A DNA stretch of 64,000 nt from Mycolicibacterium tusciae JS617 (GTDB taxonomy: Bacteria; Actinomycetota; Actinomycetes; Mycobacteriales; Mycobacteriaceae): NCBI RefSeq assembly GCF_000243415.2, contig NZ_KI912270.1:3968001-4032000 (forward strand), given 5' to 3'. Each line of letters begins with the position of its first letter. The stretch's first letter is position 1. The notes under the pieces are model-generated. The model was given only the letters and a program-made list of their open reading frames with translations, was not told the origin of the DNA and did not search any database. Shown piece after piece: positions 49,501 to 59,171 of the stretch. The translations under genes were made by a program, and so were the position numbers.

Positions 49501-50585
49501 ACGCGAAGGATGGGTCGTTCCGGGTCGGCATACTGCTCCCGGTGTGGGGGCTCGGTGGCGCGGTGCACCAGAGTCACCCCGGACAGTCCGCCCCGCGGTA
49601 GGAGCACATTGGGATCTGCCTCGGGGTCGTCCACGACGATCAGGAGGTGCTTGACACTGGCATCCGCGCCGGAGCCGAACAGACCGCGGTCGTCGAGCGC
49701 GGGGTCAAGCAGCAGCCGCAGCTGCGCGACGTCGGCGCCGAGATAGCGTGCCGGACCGGCACCATCTGTCGAACCCGGCATGTCGTTGTGCGGCAACCAC
49801 TTCAGCCACGCCCAGTCGTCGCCTTCGAAATCCGGTGATGCCAGTGCGACACCGAGGAGGGCGGGGTCGTGCCAGGTGACGGCCTGGGTGATCCACGCCC
49901 GCAACGCGCCGCGAACGTCGTCGAGTTCACCGAGCACGGTGATCCGCGAGACCTTGGCCAAGTCGATACCCGCGGGTACCGCACGCACCGTGCGCTGCAC
50001 GTCGAGCAGTCCACGCAATGTGGTGTGCGATACCGGTTCGAGGTCGACCTCGTCGGCGCTGTCCTTGACCCGCAGCGCGGCGTTGAGCGGCGCGTCGTGC
50101 AAACCCGTTCGCACCACCAGGAAATCACTGTCGCCCGGATCACGCTCCCACTGGCGGCGGGTGCCCGGCACCTCGGCGAGCAGCGCGGGGTCGGGATGCG
50201 ACCACTCAAGGGCCGCACGCTGTTCGGCGGCATGGGCGCGAACGTTGTCGCGAACGACCGAGAGATAGCGCAGATAGTCGGCTCGCTCGGCGTCCACTTC
50301 CTCTGTGCGCATCTTGTTGTCGGTGCCGCGGTAGAGCGCGGTCGCGGCCAGCAGCAGGACGAACGGGAAGAACAGCGTCGTCGGCGACATCAGTCGCATG
50401 CCGGTGGCGACCAGCGCGACGATCATGCCGATGATCGGGATGACGATCAGATAGGGCAGCACCCGTCGCAGCAATGACGGCGGCACCATCCGGGGCAGTT
50501 CCGGCGGCGGTTCGATCGTGATGGTGCCCTTGCGCGTGGTGGGCGGCGCAATCCGGCGACGCGCCCCAAAGATGAGCCGGCTCAC
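46599..50585 (-). CDS. eccC3: ESX-3 secretion ATPase EccC3
   Basis: 1328 residues from GTG 50585 ([15 protein letters not shown], the normal EccC3 N-terminus); a 17-residue longer frame exists but is unlikely. Two N-terminal transmembrane helices ([20 protein letters not shown] and [16 protein letters not shown]), a DUF domain, then three FtsK/SpoIIIE ATPase domains with P-loops GMTGSGKS near residue 475, GGPKSGKT near 830 and GDSKSGKT near 1100. EccC binds Esx and PE-PPE substrates through their C-terminal signals and drives export. Confidence 0.96.
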   Translation of the reverse strand: MSRLIFGARRRIAPPTTRKGTITIEPPPELPRMVPPSLLRRVLPYLIVIPIIGMIVALVATGMRLMSPTTLFFPFVLLLAATALYRGTDNKMRTEEVDAERADYLRYLSVVRDNVRAHAAEQRAALEWSHPDPALLAEVPGTRRQWERDPGDSDFLVVRTGLHDAPLNAALRVKDSADEVDLEPVSHTTLRGLLDVQRTVRAVPAGIDLAKVSRITVLGELDDVRGALRAWITQAVTWHDPALLGVALASPDFEGDDWAWLKWLPHNDMPGSTDGAGPARYLGADVAQLRLLLDPALDDRGLFGSGADASVKHLLIVVDDPEADPNVLLPRGGLSGVTLVHRATEPPHREQYADPERPILRVVDGKLERWQTGGWAPYVDAADHLGVAAARHVARRLSRWDSNPSHARTSNAGVATFSTLLGIPDAAALDVASLWAPRARADELRVPIGVTSTGDPLVFDLKDEAEGGMGPHGLMIGMTGSGKSQTLMSILLSLLTTHSADRLIVIYADFKGEAGADIFRDFPQVVAVISNMAEKRSLADRFADTLRGEVARREQLLMEAGRRVQGSAFSSVLEYEAYRSSSTDGAYDLPPLPTLLVVADEFSLMLSDHPEYADLFDYVARKGRSFRIHILFASQTLDVGRIKDIDKNTSYRIGLKVASPAVSRQIIGVEDAFHIEAGPEHKGEGYLVPTPGAMPVKFRGTYVDGIYDPPRVEKSVVVQSIPAPQLFTAGHVEAPADLVEVVEPAAREDRAPRKLVATIGDQLSHYGPKAPRLWLPPLDESIPLDELLTRADVSEREWRWPLGEIDRPFAMRRDPLIFDATSAAANLLIHGGPKSGKTTALQTFILSAAALHSPSDVTFYCLDYGGGQLRALEDLAHVGSVASPLEPERIRRTFGELEQLLRARQARGHSGNGERDKYGEAFLVIDNLYAFSRDNTDTFNTRNPLLAKVTELVNTGMSYGIHVIVTTPNWLEVPLAMRDGLGLRLELKLADPRDSNVRVTGALRRPAEAVPADQPGRGLTMAAEHFLFAQPSLRDIAVINARHPGVAAPPVRLLPNDLAPSAVAPLYPAPEHVVVGQREEDLAAVSLAFNDNPLLMVFGDSKSGKTTLLRHVIRTVRENSTPDRVAFTVVDRRLHLVDEPLFEDNEYTPNIDRITPAMLGLSALLEKRRPPAGLTPQQLSGWTYQPGADGHTHYLIIDDVDQIPDAPAVSGPFVGQRPWTPIIGLLSQASELGLRVIVTARATGSAHALMTAPLLRRLNELQAAIVMLSGNPQDSGKIRGHRFRRLPAGRAMLLDDGDAPTFLQLVNPLADAVHGSAGNTGNRGREFN

Positions 50586-50643
50586 GCGCCGGCCTCGGCT
50601 CGTCCGGCGCGTTCTGTGCTGATGGTTCGCTTGCAAACGGCGC

Positions 50644-52224
50644 TCACGGTTGGGTCTCCCTCACGACAGCGGGGCGGGGGTCGGCTGCGAGCCCGTCGTG
50701 GGCCAGCAGGGCGTCGGTACGTGACAACGTCGGCCCCGCCGCGAACTGGCTCAGCACTGACCACGGGATCGGCAGCGGCGGCGGGGTGAGTCCGAGCGCC
50801 GTGATTGTCTTCTGGTCATTTTCGGTGTCCAGGCCGTATCGGACACCGGTGTCGCTGAGCCAGAAGTTGGCTCCGCCGACCGGCTGGGTCGATGACCCTC
50901 CACCGTCCTGGCCGACGGTCTGGACCAGGAAGCCGGAGCCTGGCGTCAGCACGACGCGGTCGGCCGTGGTGCCCGAACCCGCGCCGACCAGGGCCACCGT
51001 GCGAAGCTCATCGGACACCGGAAGTGTTACGCCGGTGCGCAATTGGAGAGTACCTCCGGTCGCGTCGGCCGGCCGTGTCCACTGGGCGCACGTCAACGGC
51101 GCATCGGCGGCGTCGACGATGGTGACCGGTTCGCGCGGGTAGGCGTCGTCGTCGATGGCGCTCGCCACCGGCAAACGGGCGATGTCGTCGGCCCCGAGCC
51201 GGGGGGGCTGGTTCAGCCCATACGAGTTCGTATTGCGCAGTATCGCCGCGACCACCGGTGAAATCGGTTGCAGCCCTTCACGAAGTACCGCGTAATGCTG
51301 CAGCGAGCTGTCAGCGCCAAACGACGTCACGACCGCACCGACCGGTGCGGGCACCGGCAGTACGTAGCTCGTCGGTTCACCTGCGCCCGGCAGGAGCGGG
51401 GCACTCAGCGCCGGCGCCTCGGGAATCGCGTTGAACAGTCCCGCCGCGATGGAACGGCTGGCGGGAGCCCGGGAAGACTCCGACCCGAGACCAAGCGCAC
51501 CGGTGACGGCACGGTCGTCGAGGTCGATGGTGCTGCGGCGGCCGTCCCACAGCAGCCACGTGCCCGCGTTGGGTCCAGTCTCGTTGGCGACCAGGATGGC
51601 CTCGTTACTCAGAAGCGCCGCGGCGCGCTCGCCGCCGTCGGTGAGCGGGGCGGCAATCAACGTCACGCCCGTGGCCGGTCCCGAGGTGCCGTCGCACACT
51701 GTCCAGTCCGCATCGCCGGTCGTGTTCTGCACCATGCGTTCTGGCGCACCGGGGATACCGATCAGGTTGCCGCGCGCGAACTGGTCGATCTCGCTGGTCT
51801 TCACCGTGGTCGGGTTGTCGGGCCGACCGGCGATGAGGCGGGCCGAGGTCAGGTTCAACACTGGGTGCAACTGGTCGCCAAGGCGCACGTAGAGGGCCGA
51901 CGTGGTGCGGTCCGCCAATATCGCGTCGTTACCCGCCACCCCGCCGGGCCTGATGAGCGAGAAGACGAAGCACCCGGCTAGCCCGGTGATGAGCACGAGC
52001 GCCCCGACGAGGACCGCGCGTGACTGCGTCCGCAGTGGGTCGACAAGCATCCGGGTGTCATGCAGGGCAACGCCGGATGCGATGCGCCGCATGATGAATC
52101 GCCAGCCCGACACCTGGTGACGCGTGACGAACCCGCGCCGATAGACGACGCGATCGGGGTTCTCGTTGACCGGGGTTCGGGACGTGAACTCACGGCGGTC
52201 GCCACCCCCGTCGGTGCCGCTCAT
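50644..52224 (-). CDS. eccB3: ESX-3 membrane component EccB3
   Basis: 526 residues. Short cytosolic N-terminus with [26 protein letters not shown] (the conserved EccB block), one transmembrane helix ([21 protein letters not shown]) and a large periplasmic domain with R1-R4 type repeats and a disulfide-forming cysteine pair (TVCDG and LTCAQW). ATG overlaps the eccA3 stop (ATGA). Structural part of the periplasmic side of the ESX-3 complex. Confidence 0.95.
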   Translation of the reverse strand: MSGTDGGGDRREFTSRTPVNENPDRVVYRRGFVTRHQVSGWRFIMRRIASGVALHDTRMLVDPLRTQSRAVLVGALVLITGLAGCFVFSLIRPGGVAGNDAILADRTTSALYVRLGDQLHPVLNLTSARLIAGRPDNPTTVKTSEIDQFARGNLIGIPGAPERMVQNTTGDADWTVCDGTSGPATGVTLIAAPLTDGGERAAALLSNEAILVANETGPNAGTWLLWDGRRSTIDLDDRAVTGALGLGSESSRAPASRSIAAGLFNAIPEAPALSAPLLPGAGEPTSYVLPVPAPVGAVVTSFGADSSLQHYAVLREGLQPISPVVAAILRNTNSYGLNQPPRLGADDIARLPVASAIDDDAYPREPVTIVDAADAPLTCAQWTRPADATGGTLQLRTGVTLPVSDELRTVALVGAGSGTTADRVVLTPGSGFLVQTVGQDGGGSSTQPVGGANFWLSDTGVRYGLDTENDQKTITALGLTPPPLPIPWSVLSQFAAGPTLSRTDALLAHDGLAADPRPAVVRETQP

Positions 52225-54038
52225 TCGGACACCGCCAGACCGAGGCCGCGAAGCAATGGGATAGCGGATCTGGTGACGTCCTGGTCGGTGATGGTCATCA
52301 GGTCGTCATCGGTGAAATCTTCGGCGTCGGAGTGGTCGAGACGGAACTCGCGCTCCTCTTCGGAGCGCTCCACCAGGTTGCGGACGAACCGGCCGTTACC
52401 GGCGATGTCGAGGTTGCGCCTCTCCACCCCGTTGGCGTCGGGTGTGGTGGCGGAGGCGAGTTGACCGAACAGCGCGTCCATGTGCTGCAGGGCCGCCGGC
52501 TCGAACACACTGTCTCGCTTCTCGGCCATGCGCGTTGCTATCTCCACGAGTTCATGCGGCGAGTAGGACGGGAAGTCGATGCTGCGGGTAAACCGCGAAC
52601 GCAGGCCCTCGTTGGTGTCGAGGAACGCGTCAAGGTCCTTGCGGTACCCCGCGACGATCACGACCAGCCGCTCGCGGTCGTTTTCCATGCGGGCCAGCAG
52701 GGTGTCGATGGCGACGAGGCCGAAGTCGTTCTTCGCTCCCGTCGAAACCAGCGCATAGGCCTCGTCGAGAAAGAGCACGCCGTCCAGCGCACTGTCGATG
52801 ATGCCGTTGGTCTTGGCCTCGGTCTCGCCGATGTGCTGGCCGATCAGGTCGGCGCGGTGCACCTCGCGAACCGTTTCCTTCTTGAGAATCCCCAGCCCGC
52901 AATAGATCTTGGCGACCACACGCGCGATCGTCGTCTTACCGGTGCCGGGCGGGCCCGCGAACACCAGGTGGTTGGCGCGGTTGGCCACGGTCAGCCCGCG
53001 CTCTTGGCGACGGATCGCCATGGCGACCGAGCTCTTCAGCCGGGCAACCTGATACTTGACCTCTTCGAGACCGATGAACTCGGCGAGCTCGGCCTCGGCC
53101 TCGATCAGCAGGTGGGCCTTGCGCTCCTTGGCGCCGGGATCGACAAAGTCCGTTTCGGTCGGCTCGGTACCGGGATCCCATGGATCGGAGCGGGCTTCGA
53201 TGCGGCCGGCGGTCGTCGGCACGATGCCGTACGACGTATCCGAGATCGCCGCCTCGACCTCTTTGTTCTCGGGGTTGGCGGCGTAGAGCTGAGCCAGCAC
53301 ATCGGCGGCGTCGAGGTCTTCACCCTGTGCCCGCAGCGACAACGCCTTGGCCAGCGCTCCGTCGACAGCGGCGATATCCACGGGCCCGGCGGGGTCCTCC
53401 AGGTAGGACAGCGCCGGGGCGAACATGCCCAACCTGGCCAGCGCGGTGCCAAGGGCGATGCGCACGGCATGGGCATACTTCTGGTCGAGCTTCGAATCGT
53501 TGACGATCGGGGTGAGCAGCCGCACCACGTCCGACCAGCGCTCGGTCCGGTAATACATGGCCACCCGAACCCACCGTGCCTCGAGCCAGCTCGGCCGGCG
53601 GGCGATCAGGGGATCGACGAGCTTGTCTGCGGCCGCATACTCGCCGGAATCGCAGAGAGTGACGGCGTACGCCAGCGCGAAGTCGTCCGGCGTCGACGCC
53701 GCGAACTGCAGGTACAACCCGGTCTCGTAAATGAACACCAGATCGCCGTCGGCGAGGTCGACCTCGCGCTGCAGCACACCGGCCGAGTTGACCGTCTGCC
53801 ACACGGATTCGATCACCCGTGCGCTTGTTTCGCCCGCGGCGGCCAAGCCCGTCCACGCGTCGCACTGCTCGCGGGCGATTCGGGTGAGCTCGGCAAACCC
53901 TGCGCGCGCCGCCGACAGATCTGCCGGACGGCGCCGATCATGCACCGATAGGCCCAGCGCGCGGCAAGAGGTGGCAAATCGACTGACGACGTCGCTGTCG
54001 ACGCGCGAGGTCGCAGCAACGTCCGTTGGTAGAGGCAC
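52221..54038 (-). CDS. eccA3: ESX-3 AAA+ ATPase EccA3
   Basis: 605 residues, GTG start with GGGGGAGA 9-16 nt upstream. An N-terminal TPR-like helical domain (about 1-280) is followed by a CbxX/CfqX-type AAA+ domain: Walker A GPPGTGKTT near residue 360, Walker B VLFLDEAYAL, and sensor regions. EccA is cytosolic and is thought to act on EspG-PE-PPE complexes or recycle chaperones. First gene of the operon, directly behind two IdeR-box-like sites. Confidence 0.96.
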   Translation of the reverse strand: MPLPTDVAATSRVDSDVVSRFATSCRALGLSVHDRRRPADLSAARAGFAELTRIAREQCDAWTGLAAAGETSARVIESVWQTVNSAGVLQREVDLADGDLVFIYETGLYLQFAASTPDDFALAYAVTLCDSGEYAAADKLVDPLIARRPSWLEARWVRVAMYYRTERWSDVVRLLTPIVNDSKLDQKYAHAVRIALGTALARLGMFAPALSYLEDPAGPVDIAAVDGALAKALSLRAQGEDLDAADVLAQLYAANPENKEVEAAISDTSYGIVPTTAGRIEARSDPWDPGTEPTETDFVDPGAKERKAHLLIEAEAELAEFIGLEEVKYQVARLKSSVAMAIRRQERGLTVANRANHLVFAGPPGTGKTTIARVVAKIYCGLGILKKETVREVHRADLIGQHIGETEAKTNGIIDSALDGVLFLDEAYALVSTGAKNDFGLVAIDTLLARMENDRERLVVIVAGYRKDLDAFLDTNEGLRSRFTRSIDFPSYSPHELVEIATRMAEKRDSVFEPAALQHMDALFGQLASATTPDANGVERRNLDIAGNGRFVRNLVERSEEEREFRLDHSDAEDFTDDDLMTITDQDVTRSAIPLLRGLGLAVSE

Positions 54039-54060
54039 GCGCGGTCGTCTCCCCCGTTAA

Positions 54061-54106
54061 TTATGGCAGCCTAACTTTCGCCAAAAGTTAGCATTGCATA
54101 ACTTAA
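54061..54106 (-). promoter_or_regulatory. Two IdeR-box-like sites at the ESX-3 promoter
   Basis: On the minus strand GAAAGTTAGGCTGCCATAA (54061-54079) matches the IdeR consensus TTAGGTTAGGCTAACCTAA at 13 of 19 positions, and TTAAGTTATGCAATGCTAA (54088-54106) at 14 of 19. They lie 22 and 49 nt upstream of the eccA3 start and their centres are 27 bp apart. IdeR with Fe(II) would block transcription in iron-replete cells. Confidence 0.75.
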
Positions 54107-54145
54107 CTGTCGAGACTCACGGTCTTGGCTCGGAGGCGACTCCGC

Positions 54146-55042
54146 TCACCCTTTGATTGCGTTGACCAGGCTGATTGTGCTGGTCATGGTGCCTGAATCG
54201 GAATCGGGCGGCGGAACCGGACGGCCGTGCGCCCGGAGATAATCCGACAGGCGCGTGGTCTCCGCCTGCCAGCCGCGCACTCCGAACCATTGGGCGGCAG
54301 GCTCATGTTGCTCGTTGTATACGAGCTGGAAGAACGGGCCCCCATGAGCCGAGCTATCACCGCGCTCTTCCTCTTGTCGTTTGGCGCTGAAGGCGGCGGC
54401 GTCCATCGGAACCGACTCCTCGACCGCGAGGTGGCTTCGGAGCGCGGACAGCGCGTCGATACCGGCGAACAACTGCACCTGCGCCGTCGCGGGCAGATAG
54501 ATCAACAGGCCCTCGGCGATCCAGGCGGACGGCGACGAGGGGTCGAAACCGTGCTCCAGCAGTGCCCGCGGCCAGTCGTCACGCAGGTCGACGGCGACCT
54601 CGCGGCGCTCGGCGGTGGGTCGGACGCCGGCCAGGGCGGCCCGCTTGAACTCCAGGACCTGCGGCTGATCGAGTTCGAACACGACGGTCTCGTCGGGCCA
54701 GTCCAGCCGGTACGCACGCGAGTCCAGACCGGCCGCCAGCAGGACGATCTGGCGGACGCCCGCGGCGGCGGCCTTGGTGAAGTAGGTGTCGAAGTACTTG
54801 GTCCGGACACCCTGGAAGTTCACGAAGTCCGCGCCGAACTCGGACTTCAGCGCGTGCTCGGGCGCCGCGCCGTCGAGCAGGTCCGCCCACTGGTCCCCGA
54901 CGGCGCGACAGAAGATCTCGGCGAACGGGTCGACGGCGACAGGGTCGGGTTTCTGCGCCTCCAGTGCCCGCGCTGCGGCGACGAACAAAGCCGTCGACCC
55001 GACGCTGGTGGTGATGTCCCAGGTGTCGTTATCGGTACGCAT
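54146..55042 (-). CDS. SAM-dependent methyltransferase of the mycobacterial TIGR00027/LCMT-like family (Rv0281-like)
   Basis: 298 residues. [53 protein letters not shown] (SAM site) and [12 protein letters not shown] are hallmarks of this large mycobacterial family related to leucine carboxyl methyltransferases; EGLLIYLP follows. The substrate is unknown for nearly all members. Upstream of the ESX-3 operon on the same strand across a 107-nt gap, matching Rv0281. Confidence 0.93.
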   Translation of the reverse strand: MRTDNDTWDITTSVGSTALFVAAARALEAQKPDPVAVDPFAEIFCRAVGDQWADLLDGAAPEHALKSEFGADFVNFQGVRTKYFDTYFTKAAAAGVRQIVLLAAGLDSRAYRLDWPDETVVFELDQPQVLEFKRAALAGVRPTAERREVAVDLRDDWPRALLEHGFDPSSPSAWIAEGLLIYLPATAQVQLFAGIDALSALRSHLAVEESVPMDAAAFSAKRQEEERGDSSAHGGPFFQLVYNEQHEPAAQWFGVRGWQAETTRLSDYLRAHGRPVPPPDSDSGTMTSTISLVNAIKG

Positions 55043-55083
55043 GGACCCGTTCTACGCCGACAATCTGACAACCTGCTGTGCTG

Positions 55084-55977
55084 CTACGTCAGCGGGCGAC
55101 CGGTGCGCATCCGCCAGTCGAGATCGCGCAGCATCCAGTTGAACGGGAACCGGCGGACAAACCGCGGCATCACCTTGTTGACGGCGCCGATTGCGGCCGT
55201 CACTCGATTGAACCTGCGCTGCTTGACCGCATCCCAGGGCAGGCGCATCTCGTCGCGGAACCGTTGCGGCAGAAAGCCGGTCGTGATGAACAGGTTGACC
55301 GCGTCGACGCGTTTCTGCAACGGCCGAGGCAGGGTGGCCTTGCCGACTCGGCCCGCCGCGAACGGCCACAGGTACTCGCGGACGGCGTCGTCGATGTGGA
55401 TCTGGTCGAGTGATTCCTGCCAATACTCGTCGAACGCCTTGCGGTCAGCGGGCCACATCTCGGCCGGTACCTGCAAAGTCGTGCCGAGTGTCATGCCTCC
55501 CCGATAGTGGCGGTCTGCGGTGTCATCATCCATCTCGCCGACGAAGATGCGGTTGACGTCGACAAAGCCCTTGTACAGACACGCCGCCACCCACATCTGC
55601 AGGTTCTTGTCGAAGGCGTTGTACTCCACCGGGCTGTCCGGCATCGAATACACCTCGGCGTGCGATTTGTTGACCGCGCGGCGATAGGCCTGCTTCTGCG
55701 CCTCGGTGCCGGACAGCGCCACCGCGAGATAGGTGAAGGTGGTCCTCGCCCGCTTGATTGGGTGCCGGTCGGCTCGGCCGCTCTCGACGCGGCTGTCCTT
55801 GACCCCGTAGCCGACGCCCGGTCGGCTCAGCTCCATGATCACGTTCGCGGCGCCGGACAACAGCCCGACGAACGCCGCGTCATCTGCGGCACCCATCCAC
55901 CGCGGGGGCCGCCTGCCGGGAAGCGCTGCATCGTTGAGCGGACGCCCGACGTGGTCGATCGGCTCACTGACCGTCAT
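55084..55977 (-). CDS. DUF2236 (MpaB-like oxygenase) protein (Rv0276-like)
   Basis: 297 residues. NVIMELSRPGVGYGVKDSR, RTFTYLAVALSGT, RAVNKSHAEVYS and the heme-region-like YNAFDKNLQMWVAACLYKGF place it in the DUF2236 family. That family includes latex-clearing-protein-type b-heme oxygenases and MpaB-like proteins; His in NKSHAE and the NLQMWV block are the conserved positions. Soluble oxygenase or peroxidase is a reasonable guess. Divergent from the TetR gene at 56049. Confidence 0.87.
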   Translation of the reverse strand: MTVSEPIDHVGRPLNDAALPGRRPPRWMGAADDAAFVGLLSGAANVIMELSRPGVGYGVKDSRVESGRADRHPIKRARTTFTYLAVALSGTEAQKQAYRRAVNKSHAEVYSMPDSPVEYNAFDKNLQMWVAACLYKGFVDVNRIFVGEMDDDTADRHYRGGMTLGTTLQVPAEMWPADRKAFDEYWQESLDQIHIDDAVREYLWPFAAGRVGKATLPRPLQKRVDAVNLFITTGFLPQRFRDEMRLPWDAVKQRRFNRVTAAIGAVNKVMPRFVRRFPFNWMLRDLDWRMRTGRPLT

Positions 55978-56048
55978 TGTTTCCCCTCGTCGGAAATGTG
56001 AGAACGCCTGTTTCCTGATATTGCCTCGGTAAGTGGCCGGGTGTCAAG

Positions 56049-56675
56049 ATGGCAGGCATGGCTCAGGTCCGCCCGTACCGCGGCATCGACGCAGTCGAAC
56101 GTGTCGCCGGACGTCGGCGCCGCCTCCTGGACGCAGGTCTTGACCTGCTCGGCGCCGCCGGCAAAGACCCCGCCGAGCTGACCGTGCGCGCCATCTGCGG
56201 TCAGGCCTCATTGGGCGTCCGGTATTTCTACGAGAACTTCACCGACAAGGACCACTTCGTCGGAGCGGTCTTCGACTCGGTCATCGCCGACATCGCCGCG
56301 ACCACCCAGGCCGCCGTCGCCTCAGCCGCACCCGGAGAGCAGGCGCGAGCGGCAATGGCCAACGTCGTACGCGCCATATCGGCCGATACCCGCGTCGGCC
56401 GCCTGCTGTTCAGCGTCGAACTGTCGAATACCGAGATCGTGCGCAAACGCGCGGAGTCGTCGGCGCTCTTCGCGGCCCTGCTCTTCGCCCATGCAGGCAC
56501 GCAAGGAGCCCTGGACAACGACCACGTCAAGGCCGCATCGCATTTCGCGGTCGGCGGTGTTGGCCAGACCATCAGTGCATGGCTGTCGGGTGAAGTCAGA
56601 CTCGGCCACGACGCGCTGGTGAACCTGCTGGCCGCGCTGATCGATCAGCTTGCCGCCATGCCGCCTCGGCCCTAG
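56049..56675 (+). CDS. TetR-family regulator (Rv0275c-like)
   Basis: 208 residues, ATG 56049 (ATG 56058 also possible). HTH region GRRRRLLDAGLDLLG...LTVRAICGQASLGVRYFYENFTDK. The ligand domain is Ala-rich. Divergent from the DUF2236 gene across 71 nt, which suggests it controls that gene and itself. Overlaps the convergent VOC gene by 4 nt. Ligand unknown. Confidence 0.92.
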   Translation: MAGMAQVRPYRGIDAVERVAGRRRRLLDAGLDLLGAAGKDPAELTVRAICGQASLGVRYFYENFTDKDHFVGAVFDSVIADIAATTQAAVASAAPGEQARAAMANVVRAISADTRVGRLLFSVELSNTEIVRKRAESSALFAALLFAHAGTQGALDNDHVKAASHFAVGGVGQTISAWLSGEVRLGHDALVNLLAALIDQLAAMPPRP

Positions 56676-57247
56676 ACGGACACCCGTGGCCGGCGATCCG
56701 CCGCGGTCTTCGGCGCGGTTGTCGTGTCGCTGTCGGTGAATTCTTTGGTCCAGCAAGCGAACTCGAGAGTGACGCCATCAGGGTCGAGGAAGTAGAACGA
56801 CCGCACATAGACTCCCGGGTGCACCGACGGGGAGACCTGCGCGTTGCTTTCGTCATGGTTCAGTACCGGGCCGACGCGCACGCCCTTGTCCTTGAGCCGC
56901 TGCCGGTAGGTGTCGAACTTCTCCGCGGGCACGTGAAACGCCAGGTGGTTCATCGTGCTCACGGCGCTGACGATGTCGCCGATCCCCGGAATCGCCTCGG
57001 GTGACGAGATTCCCGGAACGCGGTCCGGGGCGTCGGCGAACCAGAAGAACGCCACACAGTCGCCATTTCCCGCATCGAAGAAGAAGTGTTGCCCCATGCC
57101 CCCAGGCAGGTCGAGTGACTTGATCAGCGGCATCCCAAGGACATTGCTGTAGAAGTCGACTGTCTTCGCCATGTCCGAGCACACGAGTGCAACGTGATTG
57201 ATGCCGCCCAGTTCGAACTCGGAATTTGGATTGTTCGGCTTGATCAT
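56672..57247 (-). CDS. VOC-superfamily (glyoxalase/dioxygenase-like) protein (Rv0274-like)
   Basis: 191 residues. GGINHVALVCSDMAKTVDFYSNVLGMPL and later MNHLAFHVPAEKFDTYRQRL are the two beta-alpha-beta-beta-beta modules of the vicinal oxygen chelate fold. Metal ligands are likely His in NHVAL, His in NHLAF and Glu in TLEFACW. Members include glyoxalase I, extradiol dioxygenases and fosfomycin-type transferases; the reaction here is unknown. Its 5' end faces the tandem operators at 57311-57360. Confidence 0.9.
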   Translation of the reverse strand: MIKPNNPNSEFELGGINHVALVCSDMAKTVDFYSNVLGMPLIKSLDLPGGMGQHFFFDAGNGDCVAFFWFADAPDRVPGISSPEAIPGIGDIVSAVSTMNHLAFHVPAEKFDTYRQRLKDKGVRVGPVLNHDESNAQVSPSVHPGVYVRSFYFLDPDGVTLEFACWTKEFTDSDTTTAPKTAADRRPRVSV

Positions 57248-57310
57248 TTTCTGGCCGCTCCTCTAGTCAAGCTCGATTTCTGAATCTAACATCAGGTTCA
57301 GGTGCGATCA

Positions 57311-57360
57311 ATGGTCCGATCGGCGAGCCGATCAAATGGTCCGATCGGCGAGCCGATCAA
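57311..57360. promoter_or_regulatory. Perfect tandem 25-bp repeat, each with a 16-bp palindrome (TetR operators)
   Basis: Two identical 25-nt units (57311-57335 and 57336-57360). Each contains GATCGGCGAGCCGATC, whose arms GATCGGC and GCCGATC pair around GA (57318-57333 and 57343-57358). The array ends 15 nt before the TetR start and 63 nt upstream of the VOC gene, so it can control both directions. Confidence 0.8.
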
Positions 57361-57375
57361 GGTCAAGGAGAGGCC

Positions 57376-58032
57376 GTGACCGCTAGTCCACGCGTGCAGT
57401 TTCCGACGCTGCGCGGTCGGCAGACACAGGCGGCGATCGACGCGGGCGCCCGATCGGTGATCGCCCGCAAAGGCATTCTCGCAACGACAATTTCAGACAT
57501 CGCTGCAGAGGCGGGCAAGTCCACGGCGTCGTTCTACAACTATTACGACTCCAAGGAAGCGATGGTCCGCGAATGGGCCCTGCGGTTCCGCGACGAGGCC
57601 AGGGAGCGGTCGCGCGCTGCCGCCGAACCCGGCCTGTCGAACTGGGAGCGCTCGTATGAGGCCGCCGCCGCACACTGGCACACGTATCGCCACCAACTCG
57701 CCGAGATCGTCAGCGTCTCGCAGTTGGCGATGATCAACGCAGATTTCGCGGAGTACTGGAATGACATCTGCTCGCTGCCGATCGCATTGGTCACTCATAT
57801 GGTGAAACATGCTCAGCAACAGGGCTTCTGCGCCGAAGACGACCCGCATCTGGTTGCCGTGGCGCTGGTGTCGATGCTCAACCAGTTCTGCTACACACAG
57901 CTGGCCGGTGACAATGCCGGCGCTGGGGGCGCCGGGCGGGGCGGCGAGAAAGAACCCGTCGATGACGAGGCATGCATCACCACGCTAGCCAACGTCTTCT
58001 ATCGGACGATCTACCACAAGGGGGCCCGATGA
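57376..58032 (+). CDS. TetR-family regulator (Rv0273c-like)
   Basis: 218 residues, GTG start with AAGGAGA upstream. HTH region GRQTQAAIDAGARSVIARKG...ISDIAAEAGKSTASFYNYYDSK. A glycine-rich insertion (GAGGAGRGGEKE) near the C-terminus is unusual and probably a surface loop. Its stop overlaps the hydrolase start (ATGA), so it is the first gene of that operon and presumably autoregulates through the tandem palindromes just upstream. Confidence 0.94.
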   Translation: MTASPRVQFPTLRGRQTQAAIDAGARSVIARKGILATTISDIAAEAGKSTASFYNYYDSKEAMVREWALRFRDEARERSRAAAEPGLSNWERSYEAAAAHWHTYRHQLAEIVSVSQLAMINADFAEYWNDICSLPIALVTHMVKHAQQQGFCAEDDPHLVAVALVSMLNQFCYTQLAGDNAGAGGAGRGGEKEPVDDEACITTLANVFYRTIYHKGAR

Positions 58033-59171
58033 CCAGGACACCAGCCAGCGGTGGAACTCCGGGTGTCACCCGCGAATTCGTCGGTTCACCCTCGCCAACC
58101 GCACGCCGGGCGGGCGCGGGCGGAAACCCGTGTCAGGGCCTCTACTACCGCGGCGTGGGACGCAAACCGAAGGTGGCGATGATCGCCACGCACTATCAGA
58201 TCGACTTCTCCGAGCACTATCTCGCTGACTACATGGCGACCCGAGGCATCGGCTTCCTCGGCTGGAACACCCGCTACCGAGGTTTCGAGAGCAGTTTTCT
58301 GCTCGACCATGCGCTGGTCGACATCGGTGTCGGCGTACGCTGGCTGCGCGAGGTGCAGGGCGTGGAAGCAGTTGTGCTGCTTGGTAATTCCGGTGGGGGA
58401 TCACTCATGGCGGCCTATCAAGCGCAGGCTTGCGATCCGCACGTGACTCCGCTGGATGGCATGCGGCCAGCCGCGGGTCTTGGCGATCTGCTGCCTGCCG
58501 ATGGTTATATCGCCAGTGCCGCGCATCCCGGTCGACCCGAAGTCCTGACCGCGTGGATGGATGCGTCGGTCGTCGACGAAAGTGATGCTGTCATCAGTGA
58601 TGCCACGCTGGATCTGTTCAACCCGGAGAACGGACCGCCGTTCTCTGCCGAGTTCGTAGCGCGCTACCGGGCAGCACAGATCGAACGCAACAACGCCATC
58701 ACCGACTGGGCCGAGACCGAACTCAAGCGGGTGCGCGCCGCCGGTTTCTCCGACCGCCCGTTCACGGTGATGCGAACCTGGGCCGACCCTCGCATGGTCG
58801 ACCCCACGCTGGAACCCACGAAGCGTCCGGCCAATATGTGCTACGCGGGTGTCCCGGTGAACGCCAACCGATCAGCCCACGGCATCGCCGCCGCGTGCAC
58901 GCTGCGCAGCTGGATCGGCATGTGGAGCCTGCGGCACGCTCAAACCCGGGCAGAACCGCACCTGGCGCGCGTCACCTGCCCCGCGCTGGTCATCAACGCA
59001 GAGCAGGACACCGGCGTGTATCCGTCGGATGCGCAGCGCATCTATGACGCACTGGCCAGCGCGGACAAGGCGCAGTGCGCGATCGACACCGACCACTACT
59101 TCGTCAGCCCGGGAGCGCGCAGCGAGAAGGCCGATACCATCGCAAAATGGATCACGAAGAGGTGGCGTTAG
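58029..59171 (+). CDS. Alpha/beta hydrolase-fold protein (Rv0272c-like)
   Basis: 380 residues from ATG 58029. VAMIATHYQIDFSEHYLADYM, RYRGFESSFLLDHALVDIGVGVRWL, the elbow VVLLGNSGGGSLMAAYQ (nucleophile Ser) and late CPALVINAEQDTGVYPSDA (Asp) and DTDHYFVSPG (His). Probably an esterase or lactonase acting on the ligand sensed by the TetR gene that it is coupled to. The last 25 nt overlap the next dehydrogenase. Confidence 0.9.
   Translation: MTRTPASGGTPGVTREFVGSPSPTARRAGAGGNPCQGLYYRGVGRKPKVAMIATHYQIDFSEHYLADYMATRGIGFLGWNTRYRGFESSFLLDHALVDIGVGVRWLREVQGVEAVVLLGNSGGGSLMAAYQAQACDPHVTPLDGMRPAAGLGDLLPADGYIASAAHPGRPEVLTAWMDASVVDESDAVISDATLDLFNPENGPPFSAEFVARYRAAQIERNNAITDWAETELKRVRAAGFSDRPFTVMRTWADPRMVDPTLEPTKRPANMCYAGVPVNANRSAHGIAAACTLRSWIGMWSLRHAQTRAEPHLARVTCPALVINAEQDTGVYPSDAQRIYDALASADKAQCAIDTDHYFVSPGARSEKADTIAKWITKRWR

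Noticed and set aside
52332..53951. Long open frame (539 codons) on the plus strand opposite eccA3
   Set aside because: Antisense shadow of a GC-rich gene: no ribosome site, no family motif, and the amino-acid composition follows the reversed codons of EccA3.
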